In this document: positions 19,078 to 29,250 of the stretch, one piece after another
Position numbering within the stretch: position 1 is the stretch's first letter
Layout of the letters: every line of letters begins with the position of its first letter
Assembly (NCBI GenBank): GCA_000775715.1
Contig: JRWQ01000009.1
Span: 124,001 to 188,000 of the forward strand
Length of the DNA stretch: 64,000 nt
DNA from: Vibrio tubiashii
GTDB taxonomy: Bacteria; Pseudomonadota; Gammaproteobacteria; Enterobacterales; Vibrionaceae
Direction of reading: 5' to 3'
The notes under the pieces: generated by a model
The model's input: the letters and a program-made list of their open reading frames with translations, nothing else
What the model was told of the DNA's origin: nothing
The model's database searches: none
Position numbers and translations under genes: made by a program

Positions 19078-19320
19078 AACAACTCCGCACACGAGCAATA
19101 TTTCTACGCAAAACGCCTGTCTTACTAATCTCATACATTTCTCTGTAAATATTATCTTTTTCCTATATGACCTATTTGCTATTGCGACAAGTATGCGCAG
19201 ATATAGCTCTAGGCTTGTTAAACACTCTAAACATCCCTCAAGCGACTTGTAGAGCAATCGCCAATCGGTCATTTACCCACTCAACACTAGTCACAAGTCA
19301 CATTTTAACGTAAAATTTGC

Positions 19321-19347
19321 GCCCCTATTCCATAAGGTGGAATGGGC
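19321..19347 (+). promoter_or_regulatory. Hairpin in the trhP leader
   Basis: GCCC(CT)ATTCCA (19321-19332) pairs with TGGAATGGGC (19338-19347) over a 5-base loop, with a 2-base bulge. It lies just after a TAAAAT -10-like hexamer (19311-19316) and 31 bp before the trhP ATG, so it may form at the mRNA 5' end. No U tract follows. The rest of the 426-bp rdgC-trhP gap shows no gene I can support. Confidence 0.5.
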
Positions 19348-19378
19348 CTGACTTGAGATCAGACTAAGAGAATAAAAC

Positions 19379-20776
19379 ATGACTGAGAAAGCATTCGTAC
19401 CAGAGCTACTGTCACCGGCAGGTAGCCTTAAAAACATGCGTTACGCATTTGCCTACGGCGCAGACGCAGTATACGCAGGCCAACCTCGTTACAGCCTTCG
19501 CGTACGTAACAACGAGTTCAACCACGAAAACCTAAAGATTGGTATCGACGAAGCTCATGCCCAAGGCAAAAAGCTTTACGTGGTATGTAACATTCAACCA
19601 CACAACTCTAAGCTAAAAACCTTTATCCGCGACCTTAAACCAGTTGTTGAAATGGGCCCTGACGCACTGATCATGTCTGACCCTGGTCTAATCATGATGG
19701 TTCGTGAAGCGTTTCCCGAAATGCCAATTCACCTGTCTGTACAGGCGAACGCAGTAAACTGGGCAACGGTTAAGTTCTGGGCTGCAAATGGCGTGGAGCG
19801 TGTGATTGTTTCTCGTGAGCTTTCTCTAGAAGAGATCGAAGAGATCCGCGAGCACTGCCCTGAAACTGAACTAGAAGTGTTCGTACACGGTGCTCTATGT
19901 ATGGCTTACTCAGGCCGCTGCCTACTGTCTGGCTACATCAACAAGCGTGACCCTAACCAGGGCACATGCACTAACGCTTGCCGTTGGGAATACAAAGTTG
20001 AAGAAGGCAAAGAGAACGACACTGGCGACATCGTAGAGAAGTTCGACCCAGCACAAGCTCAAGCGGTTGAGGTTCAAGACAAGCGTCCTGAAACCACTAT
20101 CGGTCGTGGCAAGCCTACAGACGAAGTAGTGCTACTTTCTGAAGCTCACCGTCCAGAGGAGAAGATGGCCGCTTATGAAGATGAGCACGGCACCTACATC
20201 ATGAACTCTAAAGACCTGCGCGCTGTTCAACACGTTGAGCGTCTAACTAAGATGGGTGTTCACTCACTTAAGATTGAAGGCCGTACTAAGTCATTCTACT
20301 ACTGTGCACGTACAGCTCAGGTTTACCGTAAAGCAATCGATGATGCTGTCGCTGGTAAACCATTTGATGAAAACCTAATGGGTACGCTAGAGAGCCTTGC
20401 GCACCGTGGTTACACTGAAGGTTTCCTACGTCGTCACACTCACGACGCATACCAAAACTACGATTACGGTTACTCTGTTTCTGACGCTCAGCAGTTTGTT
20501 GGTGAGTTCACTGGTAAACGTCGTGGCGATCTCGCTGAAGTAGAAGTAAAAAACAAGTTCGTTGTGGGTGACAGCCTTGAGCTAATGACACCAAAAGGCA
20601 ACGTAATCTTCACTCTAGAAGCGATGGAAAACCGCAAGTCAGAGAAAATTGAGGACGCAAAAGGAAACGGCCACTTTGTATTCATTCCAGTTCCACAAGA
20701 TATGGACCTAGAATACGGCCTGTTGATGCGTAACCTAAACTCAGGTCAGGATACCCGTAACCCAACAGGTAAATAA
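19379..20776 (+). CDS. trhP: tRNA 5-hydroxyuridine modification protein TrhP (YegQ, U32 family)
   Basis: TrhP (YegQ) takes part in prephenate-dependent formation of 5-hydroxyuridine at tRNA position 34. The 465-residue protein has the U32 family signature EVFVHGALCMAYSGRCLLSG with its cysteines, further cysteines in CTNACRW, and the SKDLRAVQHVERL and SLKIEGRTKS segments. It was formerly called a collagenase-like peptidase. ATAAAACATG gives a weak ribosome binding site (TAAGAG). It is followed after 2 bp by the ferredoxin gene yfhL, suggesting that the ferredoxin supplies electrons or that both share an iron-sulphur process; that link is inference. Confidence 0.93.
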   Translation: MTEKAFVPELLSPAGSLKNMRYAFAYGADAVYAGQPRYSLRVRNNEFNHENLKIGIDEAHAQGKKLYVVCNIQPHNSKLKTFIRDLKPVVEMGPDALIMSDPGLIMMVREAFPEMPIHLSVQANAVNWATVKFWAANGVERVIVSRELSLEEIEEIREHCPETELEVFVHGALCMAYSGRCLLSGYINKRDPNQGTCTNACRWEYKVEEGKENDTGDIVEKFDPAQAQAVEVQDKRPETTIGRGKPTDEVVLLSEAHRPEEKMAAYEDEHGTYIMNSKDLRAVQHVERLTKMGVHSLKIEGRTKSFYYCARTAQVYRKAIDDAVAGKPFDENLMGTLESLAHRGYTEGFLRRHTHDAYQNYDYGYSVSDAQQFVGEFTGKRRGDLAEVEVKNKFVVGDSLELMTPKGNVIFTLEAMENRKSEKIEDAKGNGHFVFIPVPQDMDLEYGLLMRNLNSGQDTRNPTGK

Positions 20777-20778
20777 GC

Positions 20779-21033
20779 ATGGCTTTACTGATCACTGACA
20801 AGTGCATCAACTGTGATATGTGCGACCCAGAATGCCCTAACGGTGCGATTACTATGGGTGACACTATCTTCGAGATCGATCCTGATCTCTGTACAGAGTG
20901 TAAAGGTCACTACGATAAGCCAACGTGTCAGTCTGTGTGTCCGATTACTAAATGTATCATCACAGACCCTAACCACATTGAAACGGACGAAGAGCTACTC
21001 GAAAAGTTCGTCATCATTCAAGGTTTAGCATAG
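20779..21033 (+). CDS. yfhL: YfhL family 4Fe-4S dicluster ferredoxin
   Basis: The 84-residue protein has two iron-sulphur cluster motifs: CINCDMCDPECP (near residues 9-20) and C-x2-C-x8-C-x3-C in the second half (CTECKGHYDKPTCQSVCP), followed by an extra cysteine in ITKC. The longer spacing of the second motif is characteristic of the YfhL/Allochromatium-type low-potential ferredoxins. It starts 2 bp after trhP and is closed by a strong terminator, so the two form a short operon. Cytosolic electron carrier. Confidence 0.92.
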   Translation: MALLITDKCINCDMCDPECPNGAITMGDTIFEIDPDLCTECKGHYDKPTCQSVCPITKCIITDPNHIETDEELLEKFVIIQGLA

Positions 21034-21051
21034 GTCACACGCCCTAATATC

Positions 21052-21083
21052 AAAAACGCCACTCTAACATGAGCGGCGTTTTT
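21052..21083 (+). terminator. Intrinsic terminator of trhP-yfhL
   Basis: AAAAACGCCACTC (21052-21064) pairs with GAGCGGCGTTTTT (21071-21083) with a single mismatch over a 6-base loop; the T run is part of the stem end. The remaining bases to 21284 show no gene. Confidence 0.9.
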
Positions 21084-21284
21084 CTAGCTAACCTCAACTC
21101 GGGATAAGAAAGTCGATAATTTCTAACTTTTCATCCACATAGTAGGGCTTGCAAGTCAGTGCAGCTAATTTAGATGTGTAACAAGGCAAAATCACAAGTC
21201 AATAGCTTGCCTATTGCGTTGATTTTAACGCAGTTAGACGCTAAAGAAGCTGTACTGAATGGCTTAAATTATCCTGAGTTAAGG

Positions 21285-22115
21285 TTAACTAGCATCCAAC
21301 AACTGTTGGCACTGCTCAGGCATCACTTTGACTCGTTTCTTTTTCGCTTTACTTGAAGCTGTTTTTGGTGCTGCGGGTTTAGGTTGAGGCTGCCAACTTG
21401 CTAGCTCTTCGCCGCAGCCATCCCCTTGCGGAGGCTCGGCTTGTTCTTTACAACCGACGCTTCCCTCAGGGCACTTCAAACGCACATGCATATGATAATG
21501 ATGTCCCCACCATGGGCGAACTTTGCGTAGCCACTCTCGGTCTTGCTGTTGCTCGGTCGCGCATAGCTTCTCTTTGATCACGGGGTGGACAAATATTCTC
21601 GCGACCTGTTGTTCACTGGCAGCCATTTTAATTAACTCAAAGTGGCGCTGGTCCCAGTTATTTTTGAGTAACTGATATTGCTCAATATTGACCAGACTTA
21701 AAGGCGTTGGTTTCTCAAGTTGTTGAGATGAAAGAGGAGAATCAGCAAAGCGTAACCAAATATCAATATCTAAGCCAGTTTGATGACTTGAATGGCCTGA
21801 AGAGAAGCGTCCACCTTGCGGCAAGGAGATATCGCCAATCAGCAAACGAGTATTAAATTTCTGCTTAGTTAGCTCTGCCAAATTTTCTACAAAACTGATC
21901 GCGTTTGGATGGGCATAATAACGTGCTCGCTGGCTGCGCAGCACTTGGTAGCCCTCGCCTGCTAAGGGTAACGCTGAGCCACCAGCAAGGCAGCCATTCG
22001 CATAACTGCCTATTGCTTGAGGTGCTTGATCTGAGGGGGTTTCAATTTGCTCCCAAGGAGTGGCGTGTACAGGGGCGGTCGCCAGCAGCAGTAAGGATAA
22101 GATAGTCGTCTTCAT
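21285..22115 (-). CDS. mepA: Penicillin-insensitive murein endopeptidase MepA
   Basis: MepA is a periplasmic LAS-type metallopeptidase that cuts peptide cross-links in peptidoglycan. The 276-residue product has a signal peptide (MKTTILSLLLLATAPVHA), the zinc motif SSGHSSHQTGLDIDIW, and the second histidine cluster WWGHHYHMHVRLKCP. The tail is proline- and lysine-rich (KPAAPKTASSKAKKKR). Cysteines in the C-terminal half fit the disulphides of the family. It is 32 bp downstream of the DUF1904 gene on the same strand and is probably co-transcribed with it. Confidence 0.93.
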   Translation of the reverse strand: MKTTILSLLLLATAPVHATPWEQIETPSDQAPQAIGSYANGCLAGGSALPLAGEGYQVLRSQRARYYAHPNAISFVENLAELTKQKFNTRLLIGDISLPQGGRFSSGHSSHQTGLDIDIWLRFADSPLSSQQLEKPTPLSLVNIEQYQLLKNNWDQRHFELIKMAASEQQVARIFVHPVIKEKLCATEQQQDREWLRKVRPWWGHHYHMHVRLKCPEGSVGCKEQAEPPQGDGCGEELASWQPQPKPAAPKTASSKAKKKRVKVMPEQCQQLLDAS

Positions 22116-22147
22116 TGATTTGTCTCCTTATCCTGACTAGAAATTGC

Positions 22148-22480
22148 TTAGTAGTGTTCGCCGTTGTCGTAGTAACCACTCGCATCCAGGGCAGTGAAGA
22201 TCACGGCCACATCCACATCTTCACCGATAATGCCTCGCACTTGATGAGTTATGATTTTCGCCACCGCATCTTGCGTCTCTTGCCCTCGGTCAAACCAAAG
22301 TACTTCAACAAACGGGTAGGCCGAACTGACCTCGCCTTCATGGAAAAAAGTGGTATAGATATACTCAAAGGTAAAGTCTTCACGTGGGCAGTCCATGTGT
22401 GGCTGCAGTTCGTCGATAAGTGACTTCGACAAGGTCTGTACGGTTTGTGGCTCGACGGCTCTAAAACGTAAATGTGGCAT
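22148..22480 (-). CDS. DUF1904 family protein
   Basis: This 110-residue protein resembles the DUF1904 family, which has a tautomerase-like fold. It starts MPHLRFRAVEPQTVQTLSKS, with a proline after the initiator methionine, a feature shared with tautomerases, where Pro1 can be catalytic; whether that holds here is unknown. Other conserved-looking stretches are YPFVEVLWFDRGQETQD and DVDVAVIF. No signal peptide, so cytosolic. It lies between a periplasmic hypothetical (91 bp upstream) and mepA. Confidence 0.8.
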   Translation of the reverse strand: MPHLRFRAVEPQTVQTLSKSLIDELQPHMDCPREDFTFEYIYTTFFHEGEVSSAYPFVEVLWFDRGQETQDAVAKIITHQVRGIIGEDVDVAVIFTALDASGYYDNGEHY

Positions 22481-22571
22481 TACTGGCTTCCCTTGGTTTT
22501 ATTTCTACTCATCATAGCAAGATCTCAACTAAAATCTGCTCTGTTCAACGACATAAAACTCAATTAGAGAT

Positions 22572-23084
22572 TTACCTCTCATCGACACTAAGCGGGGTAA
22601 AAGTAATCGTAACCAACTCACCGTCACTGTGGACGAGTGCATCCCAATATTTGGTTTGCCAATGCAAAGTTCGAGTCGTACTGAGTGAAAATCGATTGAG
22701 AAATAGAACCAGTGCCCTGTCCGCCTCTGCTGCTGAAGACTCTTCCACCTCAGAGGCAACATCAAATTTAACCCCTGCAATAATGACATCCACTAAGCTG
22801 AATCCATCACGACGTAAGTTAAGCTGCAACTCGGAAAGTAGGTGGGACGAATACTCCGCGAGTAAATGAATCGTCAGTTTCTGGTCGATGACTCGCGCTT
22901 CAGCCATATAGCTGTCGCGATAGTAAAACAGCTCATTCGCGCACCACACTTGCTCATCGCATAACGTCCAAGACGATTGAATCGATGCGGTGAAATCGCT
23001 ATTGGTGTCATTGGGCAGCACTAGAGTATTAGCTGCAAATACAGATCCTACCATGGCAAAGAACAGTACCATACAACGAATCAT
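22572..23084 (-). CDS. Exported hypothetical protein downstream of secF
   Basis: I do not recognise this 170-residue protein. It has a signal peptide (MIRCMVLFFAMVGSVFA), one cysteine pair (TLCDEQVWCAN) that could form a disulphide, and a mixed alpha/beta body. A longer frame exists to 23171, but the start at 23084 fits because GGAAG lies just upstream and the signal peptide begins there. The secF terminator ends only about 10 bp upstream of that ribosome binding site, leaving almost no room for a separate promoter, so expression may depend on read-through. The protein is probably periplasmic. Confidence 0.7.
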   Translation of the reverse strand: MIRCMVLFFAMVGSVFAANTLVLPNDTNSDFTASIQSSWTLCDEQVWCANELFYYRDSYMAEARVIDQKLTIHLLAEYSSHLLSELQLNLRRDGFSLVDVIIAGVKFDVASEVEESSAAEADRALVLFLNRFSLSTTRTLHWQTKYWDALVHSDGELVTITFTPLSVDER

Positions 23085-23093
23085 TTGCTCTTC

Positions 23094-23129
23094 CTTAAAA
23101 CAATAAAGCCGCTGAATTTCAGCGGCTTT
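23094..23129 (-). terminator. Intrinsic terminator after secF
   Basis: On the minus strand AAAGCCGCTGAAATTCAGCGGCTTT (23129-23105) is a near-perfect hairpin followed by ATTGTTTT. It ends the yajC-secD-secF operon 16 bp after the secF stop and directly abuts the ribosome binding site of the next gene. Confidence 0.9.
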
Positions 23130-23145
23130 GATTAGAGCGAGTAGC

Positions 23146-24093
23146 TTAAGGCATCTCTTCGAACTCTGCACCCTCTTTTTCTACTTGAGGTGGCATGAGG
23201 TGTTCTTTGGTAATACCCAGTTTCAAAGCCAATGCCGAAGCAACATAGATTGATGAGTAAGTACCCACGGTAATACCGAGTAGAAGCGCAGTCGCGAAGC
23301 CATGAATCATAGCGCCACCTTGAGTAAACAGCGCGATAACTACAAATAAGGTGGTACCCGAAGTAATCAAGGTACGACTTAGTGTTTGTGTTATCGAGTT
23401 GTTCATGATCTCAGCAGGTTCGCCTTTACGCATCTTACGGAAGTTCTCACGAATACGGTCGAATACAACGATGGTATCGTTGAGCGAGTAACCCACAACC
23501 GTAAGCAGTGCTGCAACAATCGTTAGGTCAACTTCGATTTGCAGTAGCGAGAAAATACCTAGCGTGATGATAACGTCGTGTGTCAGTGCCATTACCGCAC
23601 CTGCAGCAAGACGCCACTCAAAACGCACCGACACATAGAGCAAGATACAGATTAGAGAGACAAGAATCGCTAAGCCACCCGCTTCCGTTAGTTCGTCACC
23701 CACGTTAGGGCCAACGAACTCGATACGGCGCATTTCAACGCTGTCACCCGTGCCATCTTTGATCGCATTCAAGATCTGATTGCCCAGCGTTTCACTAGCG
23801 ACACCATCGCGAGGGCGAAGACGAACCATCACATCACGTGCACTACCGAAGTTCTGCACGGTAGCGTCACCAAAGCCTTTCGCTTCAAGTGCACCACGAA
23901 TATCTTCAAGATTCGCAGGCTGCTCGAAACCCACTTCAATCAGCGTACCGCCAGTAAAATCTAGACCCCAGTTCAACCATTTGGTCGAAAGAGTAAAGAT
24001 TGAGGCACCAATCATTAGTATTGAGAATACAAATGCCAGCTTCGACCAACGCATAAAGTCGATCGTTTTGTCTGTTTTCAATATCTGAAACAT
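23146..24093 (-). CDS. secF: Protein translocase subunit SecF
   Basis: SecF with SecD forms the proton-driven membrane complex that assists SecYEG export. The 315-residue protein has six membrane helices, the first at about 19-38, a periplasmic loop with the DFTGGTLIEVGFEQP segment, and the conserved DTIVVFDRIRE motif in the membrane domain. It starts 9 bp after secD. The length matches the family. Confidence 0.97.
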   Translation of the reverse strand: MFQILKTDKTIDFMRWSKLAFVFSILMIGASIFTLSTKWLNWGLDFTGGTLIEVGFEQPANLEDIRGALEAKGFGDATVQNFGSARDVMVRLRPRDGVASETLGNQILNAIKDGTGDSVEMRRIEFVGPNVGDELTEAGGLAILVSLICILLYVSVRFEWRLAAGAVMALTHDVIITLGIFSLLQIEVDLTIVAALLTVVGYSLNDTIVVFDRIRENFRKMRKGEPAEIMNNSITQTLSRTLITSGTTLFVVIALFTQGGAMIHGFATALLLGITVGTYSSIYVASALALKLGITKEHLMPPQVEKEGAEFEEMP

Positions 24094-24102
24094 GTTACTT
24101 CC

Positions 24103-25959
24103 TTAGATCGACAATTTATTAATGCGCTTGCCGCCATATAGCAGATTCACGATACAGCGTGTACCCACAATGGCAGTGAACATAGAAGTCAGAATACCGA
24201 TAGACAGCGTCACCGCGAAGCCTTTGATTGCGCCCGTACCGACAGCAAATAGGATGATAGCGGTAATCAATGTCGTGATGTTTGCATCGGCAATAGTACT
24301 GAACGCATTAGCATAACCTTGATGGATAGCTTGTTGCGGATTGCGACCATCGCGCAGCTCTTCACGAATACGTTCAAAGATCAGTACGTTGGCATCCACC
24401 GCCATACCGACGGTCAATACGATACCCGCGATACCCGGTAGCGTCATTGTCGCGCCCGGAATCATAGACATTACACCAATGATAAGTACGATGTTCGCGA
24501 CCAAAGCACAGTTAGCAAAAATACCAAACTTACGGTAGTAGACTAAACAGAACAACATCACCGCAGCGAGACCAAAGATACACGCCTGGATACCCATATC
24601 GATGTTTTGCTGACCCATTGAAGGACCAATAGTACGCTCTTCTACGATAGAGATCGGCGCGATAAGTGCACCTGCACGAAGTAGCAACGCTAGATTGTGC
24701 GCTTCAGCAGCAGAGTCGATACCCGTAATACGGAAATTACGGCCAAGTGCCGATTGAATCGTTGCTTGGTTGATGACCTCTTCATGCTTAGAAAGAATCA
24801 CTTTTCCTTCAGGGGTCTTGCGGCCACTATCTTTGTACTCAGCAAACACGGTCGCCATTAGTTGACCGATGTTTTGGCGTGAGAACGCAGACATCTTGTT
24901 ACCACCTTCGCTATCTAACGAGATGTTAACTTGAGGGCGACCATATTCATCGACGCTTGAACTTGCATCAGTAATGCTTGAACCGCTTAGAATCACGCGT
25001 TTCTTCAGGACAACAGGACGACCATCACGGTCTTGCTTGATTTCGCTACCAGCAGGAGCCCGACCGCTCGCCGCTGCTGCTAAGTCAGCTTTAGAGTCTA
25101 CTTCACGAAACTCTAGCGTTGCCGTCGCACCAAGGATCTCTTTCGCACGAGCCGTGTCTTGAACACCAGGAAGCTCAACAACAATACGGCTAGCGCCTTG
25201 ACGTTGAACCAGTGGCTCAGCAACGCCCAGTTCGTTAACACGGTTACGTAGAATCGTGATGTTCTGCTCTACCGCATAGTTACGAATTTCCGTTAATCGC
25301 TGCTCAGTAAATGTAGCAACTAAAGCAAAACGACCGTTAGATGTCGATTCAGTGAAAATCATATCTGGGTGATTTTGCTTAAGTAGACGCTCTGCATCGG
25401 CAAGCTGTTCTTCATTACGAAGCAGCACTTCAACCGCATCTTTACCTGATGGGCGAATTGCACGGTAGCGAATTTTCTCTTCACGAAGTTCACTACGGAA
25501 CGCTTCTTCTTGCTGACCAACCAACTTCTCCATTGCTGCGTCCATGTCCACTTCCATGAGGAAATGCACACCACCACGCAGGTCCAGACCAAGTTTCATT
25601 GGCGCAGCGCCAATTGACTCAAGCCAATCTGGGGTTGACGGTGCAAGGTTCAGAGCAACGATTTTGTCTTTACCAAGTGCTTCGTTAATCACATCACGGG
25701 CACTGATTTGAGTATCAGTATCGTTGAAGCGTACAAGAATGGATCCATTTTCTAGAGCAATGGATTTATGAGATAAGCCCTGTTTATCAAGAGCATTGGT
25801 GACAGAATCCAGCGTTGACATATCTACAGAGGCGCCACGCGCCCCTGTAACTTGAATAGCCGGATCTTCACCGTAGATATTTGGAAGTGCATACAATGCA
25901 GCAACGGCGATGGTGAACACCACCATTAGGTACTTCCACAAAGGATAGCGGTTTAACAC
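24103..25959 (-). CDS. secD: Protein translocase subunit SecD
   Basis: This is the larger partner of SecF. The 618-residue protein shows the first helix [20 protein letters not shown], the conserved [15 protein letters not shown] segment, a large periplasmic P1 domain and the C-terminal RND-type membrane domain with [19 protein letters not shown]. Translation probably starts at GTG (25957-25959). It is the middle gene of yajC-secD-secF. Confidence 0.97.
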   Translation of the reverse strand: MLNRYPLWKYLMVVFTIAVAALYALPNIYGEDPAIQVTGARGASVDMSTLDSVTNALDKQGLSHKSIALENGSILVRFNDTDTQISARDVINEALGKDKIVALNLAPSTPDWLESIGAAPMKLGLDLRGGVHFLMEVDMDAAMEKLVGQQEEAFRSELREEKIRYRAIRPSGKDAVEVLLRNEEQLADAERLLKQNHPDMIFTESTSNGRFALVATFTEQRLTEIRNYAVEQNITILRNRVNELGVAEPLVQRQGASRIVVELPGVQDTARAKEILGATATLEFREVDSKADLAAAASGRAPAGSEIKQDRDGRPVVLKKRVILSGSSITDASSSVDEYGRPQVNISLDSEGGNKMSAFSRQNIGQLMATVFAEYKDSGRKTPEGKVILSKHEEVINQATIQSALGRNFRITGIDSAAEAHNLALLLRAGALIAPISIVEERTIGPSMGQQNIDMGIQACIFGLAAVMLFCLVYYRKFGIFANCALVANIVLIIGVMSMIPGATMTLPGIAGIVLTVGMAVDANVLIFERIREELRDGRNPQQAIHQGYANAFSTIADANITTLITAIILFAVGTGAIKGFAVTLSIGILTSMFTAIVGTRCIVNLLYGGKRINKLSI

Positions 25960-25980
25960 AGCGAGGATCCTCTAGCTGTT

Positions 25981-26310
25981 TTATAGTGACTTAAGCGTAC
26001 CTTTTGGTAGCACTGCAGTAACGAAATCTTTCTTGATAACAACTTCGTTATTTGTGTTTAGCTCGATAGAGATGTAGTCGTTGTCTTCTGCGATTTTAGT
26101 GATTTTACCCACAAGGCCACCGCTAGTTAGAACTTCATCACCTTTCCCCATGGAAGCCATTAGGTTTTTGTGCTCTTTTACACGCTTAGATTGTGGACGG
26201 TAAATCATGAAGTAGAAGATTACCGCAAACATACCTAGCATGATTAGCATTTCAAAACCGCCGCCAGCTGGGCCACCTTCTGCTGCTGCGTGAGCTTGAG
26301 AAATAAACAT
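25981..26310 (-). CDS. yajC: Preprotein translocase accessory subunit YajC
   Basis: This 109-residue single-helix inner-membrane protein associates with SecDF. The helix lies at about 20-37 (MLIMLGMFAVIFYFMIY) and is followed by the conserved RPQSKRVKEHKNLMASMGKGDEVLTSGGLVGKI domain read in sections. It begins the sec operon, with AGAGGACTTTTTA as ribosome binding site. The tgt terminator lies upstream, so a separate promoter in 26311-26430 is expected, though I could not define it. Confidence 0.95.
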   Translation of the reverse strand: MFISQAHAAAEGGPAGGGFEMLIMLGMFAVIFYFMIYRPQSKRVKEHKNLMASMGKGDEVLTSGGLVGKITKIAEDNDYISIELNTNNEVVIKKDFVTAVLPKGTLKSL

Positions 26311-26436
26311 TAAAAAGTCCTCTATTATCTTTAATTAATATCCAAGTTGGGCATTCGCATTTTAGTTTCAAGTCTGAGAGTGACCAATAGAGATCGCTCT
26401 CTCAAAAAAAGCCTGCGATTGCCTACTTTATTAGCA

Positions 26437-26465
26437 AAAGCCTCTGGCACGCGGCCAAAGGCTTT
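26437..26465 (-). terminator. Intrinsic terminator of tgt
   Basis: AAAGCCTCTGGC (26437-26448) pairs with GCCAAAGGCTTT (26454-26465), one mismatch, 5-base loop; on the minus strand it continues into TTTGC. It separates tgt from yajC. Confidence 0.78.
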
Positions 26466-26481
26466 AATTCTTTAAAGTCGA

Positions 26482-27651
<1,170 letters not shown>

Positions 27652-27795
27652 TTAAGTTCAGGGCAAAACAGTCATCATTTTGCCATCTACCCTAATTCGT
27701 TAGGGTATATAAGGAGCGGTCGCCTTCCATGCGAGATGCAGAATAACCGATTACCCTGCTTCCTAGCGTTCTGCTAGCACTCGTAAATTGTTTAA

Positions 27796-27845
27796 GTCTC
27801 TAGTCTCTAGTCTCTAGTCTCTAGTCTCTAGTCTCTAGTCTCTAG
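27796..27845. repeat. 7 x 7-bp minisatellite (GTCTCTA) between queA and tgt
   Basis: Seven perfect copies of GTCTCTA run from 27796 to 27844, followed by one more G. Degenerate copies continue to about 27860 (TTTCTAGCGACTAG). The array lies immediately downstream of the queA stop and in the presumed queA-tgt intergenic transcript. Perfect copies suggest recent slippage. Confidence 0.95.
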
Positions 27846-27862
27846 ATTTCAGTTTCTAGCGA

Positions 27863-28924
27863 CTAGGAACTCGTAGCTAGTTTCTTTTTTATAAACATCG
27901 AATCACCATACGAGAAGAAGCGGTACTTATTCTCTACAGCGTGCTTATATGCGTTCATCGTATTTTCATAACCTGCAAACGCACTGACTAACATTATCAA
28001 CGTCGATTCTGGCAGGTGGAAGTTAGTGATTAAGCAATCCACTAACTGATACTGGTAACCTGGGTAGATAAAGATCTCTGTGTCACCAAAAAATGGCGCA
28101 AGCTCTGTGCCCTTCTTCAGCGCATCTTGAGCCGCACTCTCTAGTGAACGCACTGAAGTTGTCCCTACCGCAATGATTCGTCCGCCACGCGCTTTGGCTG
28201 CATTAATTGCATCCACTACTTCTTGCGGCACTTCTACATACTCTGCGTGCATGTGGTGATCGTTAATATTATCGACTTTAACCGGTTGGAACGTGCCAGC
28301 GCCGACGTGCAAAGTTACGTAAGCAAACTCAGCCCCTTTGGCTTTCATTTTCTCAAGCAAAGGTTCGTCAAAGTGCAAGCCTGCCGTTGGAGCAGCAACC
28401 GCACCTGGTTTTTTGTTGTAAACCGTTTGGTAGCGCTCTTTATCTGAGTCTTCGTCTGGGCGATCAATGTAAGGGGGAAGTGGCATGTGGCCGATCTCTT
28501 CCAATACCGCAAGAACGTTTTGCTCAGAGTTGAACTTGAGTTCAAACAGCGCATCATGACGTGCAACCATTTCAGCGGAGTACTCGTCATTTTCACCAAT
28601 GAAAATCGTTGAACCCGGTTTTGGCGATTTAGAGCAACGAACATGGGCAAGAATACTCTTCTCATCCAACACACGCTCAACAAGTACCTCTAGCTTACCG
28701 CCCGACTCTTTACGGCCAAACATACGCGCAGGAATAACGCGAGTGTTGTTGAACACGACTAGGTCACCCGGCTGAACTTGTTCAAGCACATCGGTAAAGC
28801 TTCCATCCTTCAGTTCTCCACTGTTGCCGTCTAACTGAAGCAGACGACTCGCAGTACGTTCAGGCTGAGGGTAACGAGCAATAAGCTCATCGGGCAATTC
28901 GAAATGGAAATCTGATACTTGCAT
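27863..28924 (-). CDS. queA: S-adenosylmethionine:tRNA ribosyltransferase-isomerase QueA
   Basis: QueA adds the ribosyl part of SAM to preQ1 in tRNA, giving epoxyqueuosine. The 353-residue product begins [20 protein letters not shown] and has typical segments [46 protein letters not shown] and [17 protein letters not shown]. It is complete and followed by the GTCTCTA array, then tgt, the preceding enzyme in the same pathway. A sigma-70-like promoter lies about 90 bp upstream. Confidence 0.98.
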   Translation of the reverse strand: MQVSDFHFELPDELIARYPQPERTASRLLQLDGNSGELKDGSFTDVLEQVQPGDLVVFNNTRVIPARMFGRKESGGKLEVLVERVLDEKSILAHVRCSKSPKPGSTIFIGENDEYSAEMVARHDALFELKFNSEQNVLAVLEEIGHMPLPPYIDRPDEDSDKERYQTVYNKKPGAVAAPTAGLHFDEPLLEKMKAKGAEFAYVTLHVGAGTFQPVKVDNINDHHMHAEYVEVPQEVVDAINAAKARGGRIIAVGTTSVRSLESAAQDALKKGTELAPFFGDTEIFIYPGYQYQLVDCLITNFHLPESTLIMLVSAFAGYENTMNAYKHAVENKYRFFSYGDSMFIKKKLATSS

Positions 28925-29015
28925 GTTACTAATCTTTTGTCGTAGTTACTTATGTCGTGATGGAAGCCGAACTGATTCTGTCACAAACAGACGACGAGTT
29001 TTTTCGCAGCCGACT

Positions 29016-29043
29016 AGTATATTCTGCATGGGAGCAATAGCAA
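29016..29043 (-). promoter_or_regulatory. Likely sigma-70 promoter of queA
   Basis: On the minus strand TTGCTA (29043-29038), a 16-bp spacer and TATACT (29021-29016) form a good promoter, giving a leader of roughly 85 nt before the queA ATG. Confidence 0.6.
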
Positions 29044-29066
29044 GAAAAGAGATGTGAATTATTGTA

Positions 29067-29106
29067 ATCAAATCGAACTTTTACTTAGTGTGACGTTCGG
29101 TTTGAT
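29067..29106. repeat. 12-bp inverted repeat between queA and the CBS-protein gene
   Basis: ATCAAATCGAAC (29067-29078) pairs with GTTCGGTTTGAT (29095-29106) along all 12 positions if one G-U is allowed, with a 16-base loop. No T tract follows on either side. It sits in the divergent 326-bp gap and could be an operator; nothing else was recognised there. Confidence 0.5.
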
Positions 29107-29250
29107 CTTCATACTGATGAGTTTCGTTACGCGGCTCATATTTCGCTGCTAGTTTTGAAATAATCGCGATAAAAACCCAACTAGCTCTCAATATCCAGTT
29201 GCAAAACTTACTATATTTAAAAGGTACATCTAATAGCTCAGGAGGCCGTC

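Noticed and set aside
19007..19252. 81-codon plus-strand frame after rdgC
   Set aside because: It begins inside the GGA-hairpin element, overlaps its stem, has no family resemblance and has unlikely composition; treated as chance.
19072..19272. 66-codon minus-strand frame in the rdgC-trhP gap
   Set aside because: No ribosome site, no recognisable motif, and it shadows the gap on the opposite strand.
21174..21356. 60-codon plus-strand frame overlapping the end of mepA
   Set aside because: It runs antisense into a well-supported gene and has no protein-like features.
23085..23171. 29-codon N-terminal extension of the exported hypothetical protein
   Set aside because: It would run through the secF terminator hairpin and destroy the signal peptide at the true start.
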